Shown piece by piece: positions 21,290-32,400 of a stretch of 64,000 nucleotides of DNA. Source of the DNA: Metellina segmentata (taxonomy: Eukaryota; Arthropoda; Arachnida; Araneae; Tetragnathidae). Position numbers and translations under genes: made by a program. The DNA lies in the NCBI GenBank assembly GCA_947359465.1, contig OX375881.1, positions 122,523,967-122,587,966 of the forward strand, read 5' to 3'. Position 1 is the stretch's first letter. Each line of letters starts with the position of its first letter. The notes beneath the pieces are model-generated. The model was given only the letters and a program-made list of their open reading frames with translations. It made no database searches and had not been told where the DNA came from.

Positions 21290-21790
21290 CATCGACCGTC
21301 AAAGACTGGAATGGTGTCGTGCCAGACGGACATGGGGCGTCGAATGACATCGAGTGGACTTCACTGATGAATCACGCTTCTTTCTGGGTGGAGACGATAA
21401 TAGAATCCGTAGGTGGAGGTAACGTGGTCAGCGCCAAGATGCACGGTTTGTTGTGCTGTGTCGCACGACCAAATGACCTGGTGTGTCATAACAAATCACC
21501 TTTGGTATTCGGTACGGGATCTTTGACAGGTCAGTGTTACGTACAAGAAATGTTACAGCCTTTTTCACAATACAATGCTTTATCCCATATTTCTGAAGTC
21601 TCTACACCTTGTCTACGACACAACGATATCGTACCATGGCCAGCATATCCAACGAACCTGTCCCCGATCGAGAAAGTGTGGGATGCCTTTTGGACGATAA
21701 AATACCTACCTACCATGCATATTTGTGGCTCCGTTAAGAACAGCATATTCGTTAGGCGTGCCCTCAGGGCCATATCTTCTTTAGGCTTGT
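21290..21790 (+). pseudogene. Tc1-like transposase fragment, fused into long open frame
   Basis: Plus-strand traces of a Tc1-like enzyme run in order: TAVHRPSKTGMV (arginine-rich linker), NDIEWTSLMNHASF (decayed D-E-S-R-F block), SPLVFGTGSLTGQCYVQEML, and VPWPAYPTNLSPIEKVWDAF with the final Glu. The second-Asp block (Q-D-N-A-R-P-H) is deleted. The 235-codon open frame from 21319 is partly accidental: its last 80 codons past 21790 match no transposase. It differs from the family next door at 22082-23321. Confidence 0.75.
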
Positions 21791-22081
21791 ACAGGCTTCA
21801 CAATCCCGAGGTACATATGATATTTTTACCTTTCATTTTTCGTCTCGTCTACCCTTCTGCATTTTACTTTTCTTCCTCCCACGTCGGGCTTTCTCTACGG
21901 TCTCCAGTTCAAACACTTATTCAGAGGCATTTCAACGCACACAACACCGTGCGGAATCCCATCCCATTAATTTCCATTTTCGATTCGATCTCACCTATAA
22001 ATGTTCATTTACGAAAGAGAAGTTAAAGCTATGCATTCGGAAGACCAGGAGAACTGCACCTGATCCTGATGGCATCAGCTA

Positions 22082-23321
22082 AAGGGGCTGGACAAAATAA
22101 TGAGAGAACACTTCTGAAAATATAATTTTTTTTTATTAATAGGCCGTTGATCTTCCTTTTGCATTAATTACAGCTTATATCCGTCGTGGAATTGACAAAT
22201 ACAAGTCACGTACAACATTCAGAGGGATACGTTCCCATTCAAATTGCAAAAAAGTCCTGAATTCAGAAAGTGTCTTTGGAGGAAGGAATCGTCTGCACAG
22301 CTTTTTTTCCAAAATACCCCACAAAGGTTCAATCATATTGAGATCGGGGGACTGAGGGGCCATATGAGGTGCTATATTTCATCGTCGTGTTCATAAAACC
22401 TGTCTCGCGCAATTCCACAGGTGTGAATGGGGGCATTATCATCTTGGAAGACTGGTCGTTTATCAGGAAACACATTTTGCACCATTGGGTGAAGATTGTC
22501 GGCCAGCAGTCTGACATAATCCTCTCCTGTAACACGGCCATTCAATACAAAAGCTTGCCAAGACCACGATGTGATATCGCACCCCAGATCATCACTGAAG
22601 CGCCGACATGCTTAACCGTAGGCCGAAGACAGTCAACTTGATAGGCTTCTGGTGGCGTTCTCCAAACGTAAACAAGTCCATTTGTCGGGAAAAATGGGAA
22701 CGACGATTTGTCAGACCATATTACATTCTTTCATTGTTGTTGTGTCCAATTTTTATGCTCGCGACATCATATTCGTCGCTTCAAGGTACTGCATGGTGTA
22801 ATCAATGGTTTTTAAATATCCGCTCTACCATGAATATTTGCCATACGCAGTTCACGCCGGATAGTTTTTGAAAAGTTCAACTCAGATGTTATCTTAGATG
22901 CTGTTGTCTTGTGTTTTTTTGCCACAATCTGCTTCAAAACCCTTCTGTCATTCAGTTTCAATTTTCGACCAATGTTGTGCTTTTAGATGATGTTTTTCGC
23001 TGTTTAAAATATGCTGACATTACAGTCTACATTGTACTTCTCCCAACAGCTAGAAAGGTGGCTGTTATCGTTACTGAGGCTCCAGCAAGACGGGCCCCAA
23101 CAATCATGCCTCTTTCGAAATCAGAGAGATCAGCCATAACACAATTTTAACGCAGATATATATTTCGCATCCGATTTCTATCACTGCTAGTAGTAGACTG
23201 ATGTGTGTACTTTCTCATCCGCTAGGTGGCACCCTTCACTGCTAGAGGGCAGGAGTATACGAGAGGTTTCTTTCGAGTGCTATTTTTTCACAAGTGTTCA
23301 TGTTATTTTGTCCAACCCCTG
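22082..23321 (-). mobile_element. Tc1-like element, full length
   Basis: The ends AAGGGGCTGGACAAAATAAT (22082) and, inverted, CAGGGGTTGGACAAAATAAC (23321) match at most positions. TA lies at 22080-22081 and 23322-23323. The 1240-base length is normal for Tc1. The transposase is on minus and is broken. Confidence 0.88.
22185..23137 (-). pseudogene. Tc1-like transposase, multiple stops
   Basis: ATG 23137 starts MADLSDFERGMIVGARLAGA, the first HTH. A stop follows at GRSTM*, then KLNDRRVLKQIVAKKHKTTA and LRMANIHGRADI* (another stop). WSDKSSFPFFPTNGLVYVWR has Lys where the D-E-S motif has Glu. TVKHVGASVMIWGAISHRGL, the second-Asp block and SPDLNMIEPLWGILEKKLCR with the final Glu follow. At least four stops or shifts make it inactive. 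The fragment at 19570-20065 is a sister copy. Confidence 0.85.
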
Positions 23322-23884
23322 TATATAAAATTCAAATACCACTCACTCACCACTCTCAAGAACTGCAAGTCCTAGGAAGCTGAAATTTTGCAGGGTAATT
23401 CTTCTTATACCGTAGGGGTGCACTAAGAAAGGATTTTGAAAATGTCGACTCCTAAGATACCTAAAATTGACTTAAGAGCTAAACAAAAAGCATTTCGAAA
23501 TCGCCATAGAAATAGCAATGAGTATAAAACAATATATGTACGCAGCTCAGATTTCTTTACCAATGTTGATCAAAAAAAATTTTTTTTAACAAATTAAATT
23601 AGAATATTTATGTTTGAACTGACTTTTTACTTCATCCCATGGTGAAAATAATATTTATAAATATTTTATGGATAAAGAACGAATATTTAAAGCATTTAAT
23701 TTTACATAACTTACATTTACTTATGGAACACGAAAGCCCAAAAGGAAAACTCATTGATCATAAAAGCGTAATTTGGTTTTCGGTATCTGACGACGTCCGA
23801 ATTAATGTTTAATTTTCAATTTGATTTTGAATTCTTTGCTTGGGTATTTAAGTTGACCACGAGATGTTGCGTTCATATTTGAGG

Positions 23885-23990
23885 ATTCATATTAGGGGTA
23901 GTGATGGTCGCCAATTGGGTGCCCCTTCACAAATGACCATCGCTTCCCGGCCTTGCAGTGGCCTATGATTAGCAATCGAGTGCCCGCCGT
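23885..23990 (+). mobile_element. SINE-B body fragment
   Basis: GTGATGGTCGCCAATTGGGT and CCTTCACAAATGACCATCGC match the body of the complete SINE-B at 57487-57697. The tRNA-like head is absent. The remainder of 23325-24180 shows nothing recognisable. Confidence 0.65.
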
Positions 23991-24182
23991 AATTAAAAAA
24001 AATATTTGAGGACTCCCAAGTATTATAAACTAGCCATTGCGTGGCCAGCACGATGTTGCTCGTGAGTTCTTTTCGTGGGGTCAGGTGTGACCACTGCTCA
24101 CTAACCCTAGTGATTGCTATGAATTACCAAACAAATTCGTAGGCTATGGGATAACAGCTATAATAGTGTTGCCCGTAGTGTT

Positions 24183-24362
24183 GGTTTGCTTCACAAACCA
24201 AATGAAAATTTGTATTCTATTGGAATGAATTCCCTGCAAATTCCTATTTGGTTTACTTCGCAAACCAAATTATGAATATCATGAACTATGGTTTGTTTCG
24301 CAAATTGGATAATAGCCATAACGGAGTTCGGCGTGGTGTTGATTTTCTTCGCAAACCAAATA
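24183..24362. repeat. Array of GGTTTG...CAAACC hairpins
   Basis: Four spaced copies of a self-complementary word occur at 24183 (GGTTTGCTTCACAAACCAAA), 24250 (GGTTTACTTCGCAAACC), 24290 (GGTTTGTTTCGCAAATTGG) and about 24341 (TTTTCTTCGCAAACCAAA). They are separated by 20-50 bases of ATGAATAT/GGAATTC-rich spacer. Two copies keep pairing arms. The array abuts the truncated 5' end of the LINE. Confidence 0.6.
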
Positions 24363-24366
24363 GGAA

Positions 24367-26790
24367 TTCGGCGTGGGGGACTATAATTATCCAAATATTG
24401 ACTGGACAAACAATCTAGCTACAAATGGGAAAGGGGCAGAATTTTTGGAAGTGATACAGGATTGTTTTAAGTACCAGATGGTGTATGCGGGTACTAGGGA
24501 TAACGCAATATTGGATTTGATTTTCAGCAATGATGAGGATAGGGTGCAGGATTTGGTTATAAGTGAGCCACTGGGATAAAGTGATCATAGAAGTATCAGA
24601 TTAAGCATAAATTTTCAGTCAGCATCATACACAATCAATAGTAGGATAATTCCAAATTTCAGAAAGGTAAATTTTCATACGATAAGGGAAGAGTTAAAGG
24701 AGACATTCAAAGGGAGATTATTAGCACCGCATCATTCTGAACAATGGGAGGAATTCAAGAATAAGTTAGACAGGGTGTTAAAAAAATATGTAACGTTCGG
24801 GAAAAAAGGAAAATCTAGAAAATTACTCCATTTGTGGTTTTCAGGGGAAACACACAAAGCTTTAAAATTAAAACAAAGAACATACAGGTTATATAAAAGC
24901 ACTGGTAACGACAGGGACAAGGAGGCATATCTGAAAGCCAGAAAGGAGTTTAAAACTATTAGTCGGAAGCAAAAGGTGTCCTTGGAGAAAAAACTAGCAA
25001 GGGAAATAAATAACAACCCGAAAGAATTTTTTGCATATGCAAGTGGTAAAAATAAATTTAGTACTACACTGGGCCCGTTGGAGGGGAGGGGAGGTGAATT
25101 AATTTAAGACGAGGTGGGAATGCCAAACGTGTTAAATGACTTTTTTCTGGGGGTTTTCAATGTTAACTATAATTTAAAAAAGGATCCCAAGGATGGAGCC
25201 TTTGCAGGGGGTATAATTAAAGAATGCAAATTTAACAGGGAAGAAATAGTACATCAGTTGAAAAGAATTAAACCATCTCAAGCACCAGGGCCAGACGATA
25301 TTTATCAGAGAGTACTAGTGGAATGCGCGGAAGAGTTGGGGGAAGTAATTCACACGATATTTAATTCAACATATAACACGGGTTGGGTACCAATGGATTG
25401 GAAGTTGGCCATCATAACTACAATTTTCAAAAAGGGAATACAAAGTGATCCGGTCAACTATAGACCAGTAAGTCTAGCATCAGTAATTTGCAAAATATTT
25501 GAATCTCTGTTAAAAAAAGCATATAATGTTATACTTGGAGGACGGGGGACTGTTATCAGAGAATTAGTATGGGTTTAGGAAGGGTAGATCCTGCTCTACA
25601 AACCTTTTGAAGTTCTACGAAAAAATTACTGAGGAGCTGGATAATAAGAGCAGTGTGGATATCATGTACATAGATTTTCAAAAGGCTTTTGATAAAGTAC
25701 CTCATGAGGCATTACTGTTTAAATTGGAAAGGCTGGGGATTCAGGGAAAAACATTAATATGGATAAAGAATTGGTTATTGGGTAGAAAGCAGAGAGTGCA
25801 GGTGGGGTGCCTCAGGTGGAGTGTTATAAGTGGGGTGCCTCAGGGATCAGTTTGGGGACCAATTTTATTTATAATTTTCATAGATGATATAGGTCAGGGG
25901 ATCAAGAATAGAATCAGTATATTTGCAGATAACTTAAAAATATGGGGGACAGTGAATACCAAGTTACAGATAGAGAATTTACAAGGAGATCTTGATAAGA
26001 TATCCGAATGGGCTGTAAAATGGGGTATGTCATTTAATGTAGGGAAATGTCAAGTTCTGCATATGGGTTACAGGAACAGTGGAGCCGAGTACTGTCTGCA
26101 GGGAGTAAAGGTAAAGGAGGGAGAAACAGTCAAGGATCTTGGGGTGATAATTCACAGGGTTTTTAAAATGGGTCACCAATGTTCAGCTGCGGGTAAAAAG
26201 GCTAATAGGTTATTGGGGTATATTAAAAAGACTGTAACTTCAAGGGATAAGAATATAATCTTGCCGTTATATAAGGGTTTAGTAAGACCACAACATAGAA
26301 TATACTGTACAATTCTGGGCTCCATATATGAGAAAGGACATATAATTACTTGAAAGGGTTCAGCACAGAGCTACAAAAATAATAAAGGGGCTAGCAAATT
26401 TCGACTTTAATGAACGTTTAAGTAATATAAACATGTATACACTGGAAAGAAGAAGAAGAAGAAGGAGGGGGGATTTGATTCAGCTTTTCAAGTTTGTAAT
26501 AAAGGGGACACAGACGGCTTAAATTTCAATAGGGATAACAGAACAAGTGGCCATGGGTATAAATTGAATAAGACACATTTTAATCGGGATTTAAGGAAAA
26601 ACTACTACTTTAATAGGGTAATAGACAGTTGGAACGCGTTGCCAGAAAATATAGTTAATTCAAAGGGAGTGTACGAATTTAAGATACAATTGGATAGTCA
26701 GTGGGAATCGGGGAATTCATAAACAAAGTACCAGCCTTGTTGGGCTTGAGCCTGTAGCTGGTCGTCAATATTTGTATTTGTATATTATTT
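24367..26790 (+). mobile_element. CR1-like LINE, 5'-truncated
   Basis: A non-LTR retrotransposon that begins inside the endonuclease and runs to the 3' tail. The end has the GCCTGTAGCTGGTCGTCAAT segment followed by (TTTGTA)n at about 26773-26783. The copy at 4628-5115 shares exactly this end. There are no LTRs and no clear target duplication. A hAT relic starts immediately after the tail. Confidence 0.88.
24370..26480 (+). pseudogene. LINE endonuclease-reverse transcriptase, broken
   Basis: It opens in the endonuclease (GDYNYPNIDW, later DLIFSNDEDRVQDLVIS and SDHRSIRL). A lysine-rich linker follows, then the reverse transcriptase: APGPDDIYQRVLVECAEELG, DWKLAIITTIFKKGIQSDPV, NYRPVSLASVICKIFE, MYIDFQKAFDKVPH (palm motif A) and SGVPQGSVWGPILFIIFIDD (motif B). 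The motif C position reads FADN instead of FADD, which loses a catalytic Asp. A C-terminal thumb/tail ends near 26480. Frame breaks occur near 24580, 25107, 25570 and 26353, and there is a short duplication before motif B. It is inactive. Confidence 0.9.
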
Positions 26791-28071
26791 GTACATTCGT
26801 CATTCATCGACAACATTTAGTCTCCCAAAATCTGAGTGAACGCTTTCATGGCTCACTAGATTATGCCATTAGAGGAGTTAATAAAATCAAAAAGAATGCC
26901 TTAAATCAGAAATTATTTGCTCAACTTTGCTTGGAAAATGATGAAGATTATAATACTTTACTACTTAGCAAGGAAGTTTGTTGGTTATTTAAAAGTACAT
27001 GTTTGGATTGATTTTATGCACTCTTTGATTCAGTGTTGGAATTCCGGGAAAGTAAAGACAATGATTTGTGACTCCATTTAATTAATTCAAAATGTGACAG
27101 CTTATATTACTCACTTATTTGCCAAATTTAACTAAACCAATTTGAAGCTACAAGGTGATTAATTAAAATTAAAAGTATATTATCTGCGTTTGTTACAAAA
27201 CTTTTTCTATACAACTTGGGGAGAGTACGATGCTCTCAGTTTCCAAATCTTTCAAAATTGGAAAAACGAGATGTCAACACTTAAGGGTTCGTTATTCTGG
27301 CCTCAGTCAAATATTTGAAGATATTTTTCACATGGTTTTCCTCGATTGGGTGTTGGACCCTTTTGCAAGTAGACCCACAAACTCAGATGATTCCACACTA
27401 GTACAGGAGCAATGTATTGAAATATTCAGAATTGAGGACCCAAAACCAATATCTGAACTAGAATACCACAAATTCTGGTTACAAAACAGAAACCAATTTT
27501 ATATCTTGCATTATGGGTTAACGTACAGAAGCTGTTAGTTGCTTTCCTCTCTTCCTATTTAGTAGAACCTGGATTTAGTGCAGCTATGAGCTTCATCACG
27601 AAAAAAAGAAACCGACAAGAAATTAGTTCTCTTATGAATTTTATACTCACAAACAGAGAGAATAACATAAATAATCTCATATCATCCCATCAGGTACACC
27701 CATCTCATTAAAAATATGTGTTTTTATATTTTAAAACAAAAGTTATAATTTCAATAAATATTAATTACTTGTATTTTAATAAATATAGTATTATTATTTA
27801 CTCTCCTCTAAATACTACTTCTAAATATTATAGTAGCATTAGTAATTTAGTAAATACTACTTATTTCAATAAATACTTATTTCGATAAATACTACAATAA
27901 AGAAATATACAAAATTTATATTTCATTAAATAAATACCATTCAAAACATGAAAGTTAAATTTGTAATTTTTCTATTATACAGTCATGTAGAGTTATTTTA
28001 CTTGGGGTGTCACGGTCAGGTTTTTGCTATAAGAAGGGGGTCCATGGACATACTATGTTTGGTAACCACTG
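26785..28071 (+). mobile_element. hAT element relic (ZBED5/SCAND3-like), 3' part
   Basis: It retains only the right terminus: GTCCATGGACATACTATG, then GGTAACCACTG ending at 28071. The element at 48389 begins with the inverted relative CAGTGGTTCCCAAACTTACG. The bases after the end, CTCTAGAG, fit the nTCTAGAn target preferred by many hATs. The left end is missing, and the element starts directly after the LINE tail. Confidence 0.8.
26790..27712 (+). pseudogene. hAT transposase C-terminal half, broken
   Basis: Coding traces with stops and shifts appear in family order: LSERFHGSLDYAIRGVNKIK, FAQLCLENDEDYNTLLLSKE, then KSTCLD with FYALFDSVLEF, FHMVFLDWVLDPFAS, and YLVEPGFSA with MSFITKKRNRQEI, which is the hAT dimerisation region. 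The ending reads SSHQVHPSH. The order and spacing match the animal ZBED5/SCAND3/FAM200-type hAT transposases. The BED finger and first catalytic block are missing. Confidence 0.8.
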
Positions 28072-28077
28072 CTCTAG

Positions 28078-28980
28078 AGTAACATATTTTACAACACCTT
28101 CTACAAACACTCCAGGATGTAAGCACCAAGGACAGCCAAAATAATCATTGAACTGGTTCATGTTCTGAACTGCACATCTGGCTGGAGAGTCAAAACATCC
28201 ACACAATGCATAGACACGAGATTGTACATTTTCGTTGCCATCTTTTCATTTAATGCCTTGTGTTGAAAGTTCTGAACGTTCATTCACATAAGCTTCCATA
28301 TATTATCTATTCCTATATATATCATATTTCCTATAATTTCATATTAGGGTGTTTTTTTCCAAACCAGAGTCTTCCAATAATTCTATGGGTCCATCGTAAT
28401 TAAGTGAGTTTATTGGGGATCGCCTGAATGAGCCACATGCTTGCCCACAATGATTTGTACACAGGACTTCCATCAGTGTTCATAATCAAACTGATGCAAT
28501 GATATTTGGAAAGCTCTCTACGTTTTTCCTTATGCAGCTCACCATCAGTGAGGTCTGAAACACTCTCTGGGATACCATACAGGTTTTCATTTATTTGCTT
28601 TAAGTTTGCGTACATAGATTCATGCACAAACTCCAAATCAAGTAAGGCTTCAATTTGCTTCTTTATAGAGAGTTGCAAAAAAAATAACTTCTTTTAGGCT
28701 GTTGGCATCACGTTTTTTTTTTTGCCCTTAGGATAAGGACACGTCAAACTTGAATTTGTCTTGTTGAAATTTTTAGTAAGATGGCCTTCATATTTTCCTA
28801 AGTAATGGTTGCAGTCAGTACAATAAAAATTAAATGTCATGGAATCAGTGGTCCCAAATATATTATTGAAAGCATATTTGGTCTGCGGAAGCACATATTG
28901 TCCAAAAATAGTGTTGAACAATTTCAGCGTATCATCAACAGCAGTCCAAGTTAGTGTGTGCTTCATAGCATATTTTCTTC
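28078..28980 (-). pseudogene. CACTA/tnp2-like transposase exons, broken
   Basis: On minus, from the upstream end: LTWTAVDDTLKLFNTIFGQY (about 28950), FYCTDCNHYLGKYEGHL with a C-x2-C pair, an in-frame TAA near 28697, then LQLSIKKQIEALLD and ISLIMNTDGSPVYKS, the N-x-D-G-x-P-x-x-K-S motif of tnp2-type enzymes. After decay comes VQNMNQFNDYFGCPWCLHPG at about 28130. These motifs in this order characterise En/Spm (CACTA)-like transposases of animals. The direction is away from the BEN-domain gene that begins 480 bases to the right. Terminal repeats were not found, so element limits are unknown. Confidence 0.65.
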
Positions 28981-29461
28981 ACTTCCATTCTTTACGTCAA
29001 TTCCCTTCGTCAATCCCCACCCCCGCTTAACAGAAACAAATTGTTGCCAATTCAATCAAGGTTTCTTGTTTAATACAATTGTTTTCATATTTCTATCTGT
29101 TTTTTTTATGATTTCTTGTTTAATATCATATATCTTGAGAAAATCACACGCATGCGCAGTAAAATGCACTAGGAAAGGGAATGGCTGGATACTTGTTGTT
29201 TGTGTTACCTTCACAATTTTTAAAAAAATTAGTTAAGTAATTTTATGACAATTTCGTTTAAAATTTTATTTACTTTTCCCATGGCTTGATGTTTTTAGAC
29301 ATCGCGTATTTATTATTTTATGTAGCTTAGCTTTATTGAGCATTTTATTTCTGTAAATGGCAACACAAGGCGTTTGTGAGGCGTGCATTGGTTGATCGTT
29401 CTGTTGTTTATTCTTGTTGATATTTTGCTTTTTTTTTTTAAAGTTAAAAAGTTAAAGATAT

Positions 29462-32400
29462 CTATGAGTTAGTTCAATTTCTAGTGGATAAAGTTAAGGC
29501 GATTGTGCCAGTGAAGAATACAAAAAATTTAAATTGTAGTTCTTTCGAAATGGACTTATCTCGGGCCCATGAAGTTTTCTGGAAATCGCCAAACGGTGAA
29601 GGAACTGGTTATTGGTACGCCGTTGTTCTTCTCGTTGCAGGTAAGTTAAATATATTCATGTATTTTAAGCTAAAACAGTAGATTACAAATGACACTATTT
29701 TTTGGGGTACATTGTAATTTTTTGTCCCGATTTTTTAGAAACTGGAGAATTTATTGAACAACAAAAGAAAAGAGTGAAGTTGCCGCAACCGAAGAGGTTA
29801 TAGGGGCTTCTGGCCATGACGGTGCATGATGAGGCCAAGAAGTCTATGGTTGACGAAGAAACTCGACGAAAAACCAAGGTAAAATGTTATTTATCATTTA
29901 ATTTGATACAGGAAAACTATATGTACATTCATTTCATGATATAGAAGGGCGCATTAAAAGTCAAATTGGCAGTTTTATTGAGTTGTACCCCTCTCAACAT
30001 GCGTGATGATTTAAGATTCACGCACCTTTGGAAATGTTGAGGGGATGTGGTAATTATATCCTTAGGTACCCTGTGCATGCTCAATCGTACGCTGGATTGG
30101 TGGTCAGACAGTAATCACCTCTGAATAATTGTTGGTTGATAAAGTTTCCGACTGCTTATTTTTAGCCTCACTTGAGTTCGTAGGGATGTAACAAATATTC
30201 GGCCATTAGACCAAACCACTTTATTTGTTACTTCCAAAGTCCTCAAAATATTTTCTGCAAGGAGCAGTGTTTTTGACACGAGGCAAATGCTTGCAAAGTT
30301 CCTAAAGTTTGTCAATTTTTGATGGTTTGTCTGTGTCAAAACAATCCTAGTCCCCTTAAAAGAAGCCCGGCTAACACAACTTGTTTCTATAGGAAACATT
30401 TATGCTTTTAGGATATACAGTAAAAGCGATCTGCTTGTGAAAAGGACAAGTTAAAAGAAAATTTGAATCGTAAGTTAAAAGAAAAGAAGAGGAGATCTCC
30501 TTCACAATCATCAGATGAAGACAGAAGGAGAGCTAAAGTGCAAAGAAGGAGCTTATCACCATCTCCAAGTAAAAGTTCTGATGGATATGATTTAGTTTTA
30601 AGATCAGAGTTGAAGAAGATGAGTGCGGAGTACGAGAAAGTTCTTCGTAAATTGAAGGTAGAGGAACTTTTTAGTTTTGTTTCCGCATTGAAATGAAATT
30701 TATTAAAAACAATGTATTGTATTTTTTATAAACCTTTTTCTGAGTTTGATCATACATATATCAACATACATATAAAGTGCATACTAAATCTGAAGCACAA
30801 TATAAAATAATTTAAATTAAAGTTGTTGAAATCCAAAAAAAAATTAGAAACGTTATTTTTTATTGTTCATACATATTTTAGTTACGATGAGGTAAAACAG
30901 GTTACAAGAAACAAGGCACTTTTTTCAGCCTTACGAATCTTTTTCCCGGCGGAAGGTTTCAATTTACCCTCCACTTTCCATGCCACAGATGTGGCCGCTC
31001 ACCTTCTCTGGTATTGCCTGGTTGTTCTCATATAATTTACAGTATGTTTTCTTGTATGTTTAACATTGCTTGCAAGATAGGAGAAATTTACAAAAGTAAT
31101 ACAATTTCAGTTCGTAAGATACCAGATTTACTATAAAAAAATACTGAATCTAATGATACAGGCTAGTGTTTCTCTTTTCCAATAGCTGCGGGGGGGGGGA
31201 GGGCGGGGTTCTACTGTATTAATATTATTTTTATAAAAATACAGAATTGGAAATGATTTTTAAAAACAAATTATCTTTATAGCTAAAGCAGGAAGAAAAT
31301 ATACAACTGAAGAAACAAATTATAAGCTTCAAGAACTTAACATTAGCTTGCAGACCCAGCTGTTAACATTGCTTCTTGTGCAAAATGGTATGTTAAATAT
31401 ATCATTTGTCTTTCTCAATGCCTGAGAATTAGATATGAGTATTAGATACATTGTATTTTTTTTATTAACTTTTTACATGTAAATTTTTATTCTTTAAGAA
31501 CTATTGCAGATAATTTAAATATAAAAATAGGTTACAACACTAAAAACACATATCCCAAGGCTTGTAACATGGGAAATATTGGTAATATGTAAAATAAATC
31601 TACTTACAGTTCCCATGACGGCTTAATGAGTTTCCTACGTCACTAGAGTTTTAAAATTTTTTGTACTTTATCTACACATTATTGGATTTCAAGTGATTTT
31701 TTTTTCAGTTGAATTCTTGCATACTATGAAGGTTAAATAATTTAACAAATCACACATTTCTTCACTCATTTGTTTTAAAACAAAGCGTTTTAAATGTAAC
31801 ACTCCTGCTTATTGTATAATTTAGTTGAAATGTGATAGGTTAATTATATGCTATTAATTCATAAACTACATTTCTTTACAACAGCTTAGTTACAATTGTT
31901 TAATCTTTTCTGTTAAAGGTACTTTATTGGGACTGACTCCACCTCCACAAGGGAAGCCCAATACTCTCCGTATGATAGACCTTTGTGACCAGGAAAGAGT
32001 GGAAGTTTTAAACGTTGAAAGAGATTCGGCGCCAACTCTCGAAGAAAGTATGCACTGAAATATTCAATCAGAAAACATGTTGATCCTAAAAAAATAATAG
32101 AAATCAGGATTTTGGAAATTTATAATATATATTTTTTTAATTTAAAGAATGCTCCCTTACAATTGTGTTACTTTTTTACTCCAGAAAACCCGTCTCTTTA
32201 TTCGAACCACCAGCGAATGGACTATACCTTCACGACAATGGTAGTTTAATGAAGTGGAAAGATGAGCAGGTACACGTTTATTTATATTTAGAAAACTATA
32301 TTTTCTGAACAGTTTGAGACATTGGCAATTTTTAAGAAAAACAAATTCATGATTGTAAATAATTTTGTTTGTTTGCAAATTCCTTATTTTTCTTCCAATC

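Noticed and set aside
21319..22026. Intact 235-residue gene
   Set aside because: The first two-thirds is a Tc1 transposase with a missing catalytic block. The last third has no homology that I recognise.
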